Shown here piece after piece: positions 60,188 through 64,000 of a DNA stretch of 64,000 nt. The notes under the pieces are model-generated. The model was not told the DNA's origin. It searched no databases and worked only from the letters and a program-made list of their open reading frames with translations. Position 1 is the stretch's first letter, and the number at the start of each line of letters is the position of its first letter. The stretch covers positions 2,416,648-2,480,647 of the forward strand of contig NC_089177.1 of assembly GCF_947507565.1 (NCBI RefSeq). Direction: 5' to 3'. The position numbers and the translations under genes are program-made. Source of the DNA: Oscarella lobularis (Eukaryota; Porifera; Homoscleromorpha; Homosclerophorida; Oscarellidae).

Positions 60188-62359
60188 TCACGTCGTGTCC
60201 GATCGTCGGTAGTACAAGAGATACGCTACCTTTCCGGGCGAATGTTTCAAGACCTGCTGCTCGTGTATGACGCGAATGATGTTGTCGTCGTAGCGGCACC
60301 AGCCGCCGCCCGTCGAACTGTACACGTCGCACGTGTAGTGCCCGTCGTTCGCGTGCTTACCGTGATGATACACCACTAGCGAGAGAGGTTGAGGGAACGA
60401 TTAGAGGGGTACGCGATTTCGTACCGGAAAATAACTTGTAGGTTCGTTCGTCGCGGGAGAGTTTTCTGCGAGTCGACTCGGCGACGAGATCTGGAGGGAG
60501 CGATTGTACAGATCGTCGAAACGACGAGATATTTTTAAAAAAAAGAGGAGAAGGAGGGATACCCTTGCCGATTTCTAACTCGAGCGAATAGTCGATCTCC
60601 TTGTGCACTTTCTGACAACCGCCCGTCTTGTCGTAGACGAACCGTTTCAGATGAAGAACCAAGACGGGAGGAAGTTGAGCGAAAGCGATTCGCCGAGAGG
60701 CTTCGACCTTCAAAAGAGAAAAAAAACACAAGATTAATTAATTATTTAATTGATAATATAAACTGCCGCACACGCACCTCCTCTCCCGTTTTCGACGACG
60801 TGTATCCGTGCAGCGCCTCTTTCGTCGCGAGACCGTCGAGAGCGTCCTTGACCGACCAGACGGACGTCTCCTGTATGTCGAGTTTCAACGAGAAGAACGG
60901 TTCCATGGTAACCGATTCCTTCGCGCCGTGCGAGCGCACGGACGAATGAAGCACGCCGCCAAACAAATCAGAAATGGGCGACTGCTTTAGGGCCGTCTGA
61001 GAAGGAAGAATGTCTCTCGTGTCTTCGTTGCTAGCAACTACGTTCGGGTACCTTTCTGGTGATAGCCGTTTTCTTCTTAGGTCCAACCTCTTCCCATTCC
61101 TCCTCCTCCTCGTCTTTTTTCTCTTCGTGATCCTGCGCCGGCTCGGCGTTCTCGCTCGTCGCCGATTCGTCAGCTTCCTTCGGTTGGACCACGTCCTCCT
61201 CTAGAAGAACATCATTTTATAATTCTCAATGTGAGACGATTGCACTTTTTTTTTGTGTCACCTGAAACTATTTCGTCTTTCTCCGTTTCGTCGCACTGCG
61301 ACACCATCTCCTCGTGCAAACCGTCCAATACGCACGAGAGGAATTCCTCTGCGTCCTCTTGTCGACCCTGCATAGTCGAATGTATTCTGTCGCGTGTTTC
61401 ACCTATCTTTTTTCCCACGCACGCGAATCAGTAGAGTCGTGTCGATTTTCTTCAACATTTCGTACAAGTACTTCGGCTCAAATGCACTTCCCTGCTGAAA
61501 GGTTTGACTCTTCTTGGCCTTCTGCGCCGATGCGGGATTTCCCTCCTCGAATTCGTTTACAAACTGAATGCTTTACGACGAAAAAGCAATTTCAAGATAC
61601 AGCTCGTCCTTTCTCCTCGCGTTTCTTCTTACAAGCTGTCGATGATAGGAGTCGTGCTGCGACCCTTTCCCTTAGGAACGCACATGGGATCAAATAGTTT
61701 GAAAATGCTATAGAACGATGGGCAGGCCAGAAGGGATTGCAGTATCTGTAAAAGACAGTTGAGAGAAAGAGCAGAGCTAATCCAACATCGTCCTCGCCGT
61801 ATGAATATAACAATTATTTCCTCGATTGATCAAACCGCGTGGAACGAGATGAACGGGTTTGGAGCGAAGTCGTTTCGACGTCTTTTTCCATTCGGCGAGA
61901 GCGTCTGACAAGCCAATAAATAATTAAATAATGACGTCATCGACGAACAATGACGTCAAAAATACCAGAAAATTTCGTTTTCGACTTTGTCGTTTCTCGC
62001 GGCAGCGACGACGACGACGACGATTCGTCTGCCGTCTTTTTCGTCGATTCTGCGACGGGAGAATTGTTCGGCGACGATTTGGGATCGTTGTTCTTTGCAA
62101 AGAGAGCCGCCCAAGACGTCGGTTGCGTTTTCGTCTTCGGAGGAGGAGGCGACGGCGCGCGAGCTGCCTCGCGCCCGACGGTCGACTTGTTCGAGCCGCG
62201 CAATGTGAACTGGGAGGAATTGGATTGCGCGGGGATCGTTTTATCGGGGCGTCGGTGCGACTTCACTTTTACGGCGTCGATTTTTTCGCCGAAGAGACGC
62301 TGGCGCTCCTCGTCGGTAAAGTTTCCGAATTGTACCACCTCTTCCGCGTCGTTTTCCAT
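60188..62359 (-). CDS. USP10: ubiquitin carboxyl-terminal hydrolase 10
   Basis: The ATG at 62359 starts MENDAEEVVQFGNFTDEE; FGNF resembles the FGDF motif by which USP10 binds G3BP. A Ser/Pro-rich part ends in PTSWAALF, a USP10 landmark. The USP domain follows. The Cys box is RGLINRGNNCYIHT, with the catalytic Cys at NNCYI. Next are FEPKYLYEML and GRQEDAEEFLSCVLDGLHEE, then EEEWEEVGPKKKTAITRK and an LFGGVLHSSVRSHGAKESVT block. The last exons carry LPPVLVLHLKRFVYDKTGGC and the His box HANDGHYTCDVY...YLLYYRR. The stop is at 60188. The family deubiquitinates p53, G3BP-linked and autophagy targets. The protein is shorter than the human 798 residues because the N-terminal disordered part is shorter. 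The intron between the Cys box and ILQSLLACP (61797-61746) is GC-AG. Confidence 0.94.
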
Positions 62360-62837
62360 AGCATTCAATCGTGCTTTGCTTGTCTGTGGCTCATTTTCGC
62401 CGCAAATCTGCTCTTTCCTTAGCGTGCGGGCTTGAGTTTTGATAGTAAATACATCGGGTAAATACAGTGTAGCGTGTAAAAGAGCCACCACGTAATTGCC
62501 GTTGGCCAAAAATAAAAACTGCGATAGTTAATTCATTAATAAAGCCACGAGAGTAACACAGCCTACGGCAAACATGCTTGCAGCACCACTACTGTCCTCC
62601 ACAAATAAGAGAGAGAAGACTCGGACGTGGAAAGCTCGAAGGACCTATAAATTGGTTGAAACAAGTTTTAGTTTGGAAAAATGTCTCGGTTTGTCTTGCA
62701 TGAAATTGCAGGTGTAACAGTAAAATATAAAGCAGAGTGCAACGTGAAGGAAAAAAGAGAAGGGTACTTGATGGTGATGATGATGAATATTACCATCGAT
62801 GATCAAGTATTCTTCTCTTCCTCAATCATACACAATA
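62360..62837. other. USP10 upstream region with a short unassigned frame
   Basis: This holds the USP10 promoter and 5' UTR. A frame at 62681-62872 begins MSRFVLHEIAGVTVKYKAEC, then has an ATG-repeat run (MVMMMN) and runs into the 49-bp array. It matches nothing I know and is probably not a gene, although a short 5' exon cannot be excluded. Confidence 0.35.
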
Positions 62838-64000
62838 ATTACAAGGGACTGACCAACTGTTCTCTCCTGTAATAAATTACAGTGAAATTACAAGGGACTG
62901 GCCAACAGTTCTTTCATGTAATAAATTACAGAAAAATTACAACGGACTGGCCAACTGTTCTCTCCTGTAATAAATTACAAAAAAATTACAAGGGACTGGC
63001 CAACTGTTCTCTACTGTAATAAGTTACAGTGAAATTACAAGGCCAACTGTTCTCTCCTGTAATAAAATACAGAAAAATTACAAAGGACTGGCCAACTGTT
63101 CTCTCTTGTAATAAATTACAGTGAAATTACAAGGGAATGGCCAACTGTTCTCTACTGTAATAAATTACAGTGAAATTACAAGGCCAACTGTTCTCTCAAT
63201 AAAATACAGAAAAATTACAAAGGACTGGCCAACTGTTCTCTCCTGTAATAAATTACAGTGAAATTACAAGGGAATGGCCAAATGTTCTCTCCTGCAATAA
63301 ATTACAAAAAAATTACAAGGGACTGGCCAACTGTTCTCTCCTGTAATAAATCACAGGAAATTACAAGGGACTGGCAAACTGTTCTCTCCTGTAATAAATT
63401 ACAGAAAAATTACAAAGGACTGGCCAACTGTTCTCTAGTGTAATAAATTACAGTGAAATTACAAGGGACTGGCCAACTGTTCTCTCCTGTAATAAATTAC
63501 AGTGAAATTACAAGGCACTAGCCAACTGTTCTCTCTTGTAATAAATTACAGGAAATTACAAGGGACTGGCCAACTGTTCTTTTCTGTAATACAATACAGG
63601 AAAATTACAAGGGACTGGCCAACAGTTCTTTCCTGTAATAAATTACAGGAAAATTACAAAGGAATGGCAAAATGTTCTCTACTGTAATAAATTACAGTGA
63701 AATTACAAGGCCAACTGTTCTCTCAATAAAATACAGAAAAATTACAAAGGACTGGCCAACTGTTCTCTCCTGTAATAAATTACAGTGAAATTACAAGGGA
63801 ATGGCCAAATGTTCTCTCCTGTAATAAGTTACAAAAAAATTACAAGGGACTGGCCAACTGTTCTCTCCTGTAATAAATTACAGTGAAATTACAAGGGGCT
63901 GGCCAACTGTTCTCTCCTGTAACAAATTAAAGAAAAATTACAAGGGACTGGCCAAATGTTCTCTCCTGTAATAAATTACAGTGAAATTACAAGGGACTGG
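62838..64000. repeat. tandem array of ~49-bp units, open at right edge
   Basis: The unit is ATTACAAGGGACTGGCCAAC, TGTTCTCTCCTGTAATAAAT, TACAGTGAA, about 49 bases, with 48-base and shorter variants (some lack the GGGACTGG step). About 24 copies are present. Each unit contains TGTAATAAATTACA, a perfect inverted repeat with arms TGTAAT and ATTACA. No unique spacers occur, so it is not a CRISPR-like array. A 242-nt stretch beginning near 63106 recurs near 63664, showing block duplication. Confidence 0.95.

Noticed and set aside
61931-62435. 160-codon plus-strand frames opposite USP10 exon 1
   Set aside because: The minus strand carries the USP10 N-terminus with its conserved FGNF and PTSWAALF motifs.
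62838-64000. CRISPR-like array
   Set aside because: The units are directly adjacent with no variable spacers, and the genome is eukaryotic.

Overview
The window is eukaryotic and metazoan. Genes are split by many short GT-AG introns, often 50-70 nt. The genes recognised are animal ones: an RNF213/mysterin-like gene, NUTF2, a secreted short-chain collagen, LSM14, TAF4, CNOT1, a PEBP-family protein, two SPATA2-like PUB genes, a CARD plus NZF gene, GAS8/DRC4, a MYLIP/IDOL-like FERM-RING gene and USP10. Tight gene packing, tiny introns, a motile-cilium gene and collagen fit an early-branching animal with a compact genome. A sponge, perhaps a homoscleromorph, is my inference; nothing here proves the taxon. 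Exon limits were worked out by hand from reading frame, splice dinucleotides and remembered family sequence, so individual junctions may be off.

Layout. 1-10.3 kb: the 3' part of an RNF213-like gene (+) ending in a SAM domain. 10.6-14.5 kb (-): NUTF2, then two tandem collagen-like genes, the second broken. 15.0-30.5 kb (+): LSM14, TAF4 and CNOT1 in close head-to-tail order. 31.0-32.0 kb (+): a secreted or membrane-tethered PEBP-like gene. 32-51 kb: mostly repeats, namely diverged duplications, a 12.8-kb satellite of 41-bp units interrupted by a 595-bp terminal-inverted-repeat element, and a 3.2-kb array of 45-bp units that stays open in several frames on both strands. 51.7-56.2 kb (-): a CARD-NZF gene and two SPATA2-like genes. 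56.5-60.1 kb (+): GAS8 and the FERM-RING gene. 60.2-62.4 kb (-): USP10, converging on the FERM-RING gene. 62.8-64.0 kb: a 49-bp tandem array running off the right edge.

Themes. Ubiquitin biology recurs: RNF213-like, SPATA2-like twice, an NZF protein, a RING ligase and a deubiquitinase. The CARD-NZF/SPATA2-like trio looks like a local innate-immune or linear-ubiquitin module and is the most interesting candidate. mRNA control recurs in LSM14 and CNOT1. Seven introns in six genes appear to start with GC instead of GT, which is more than expected.
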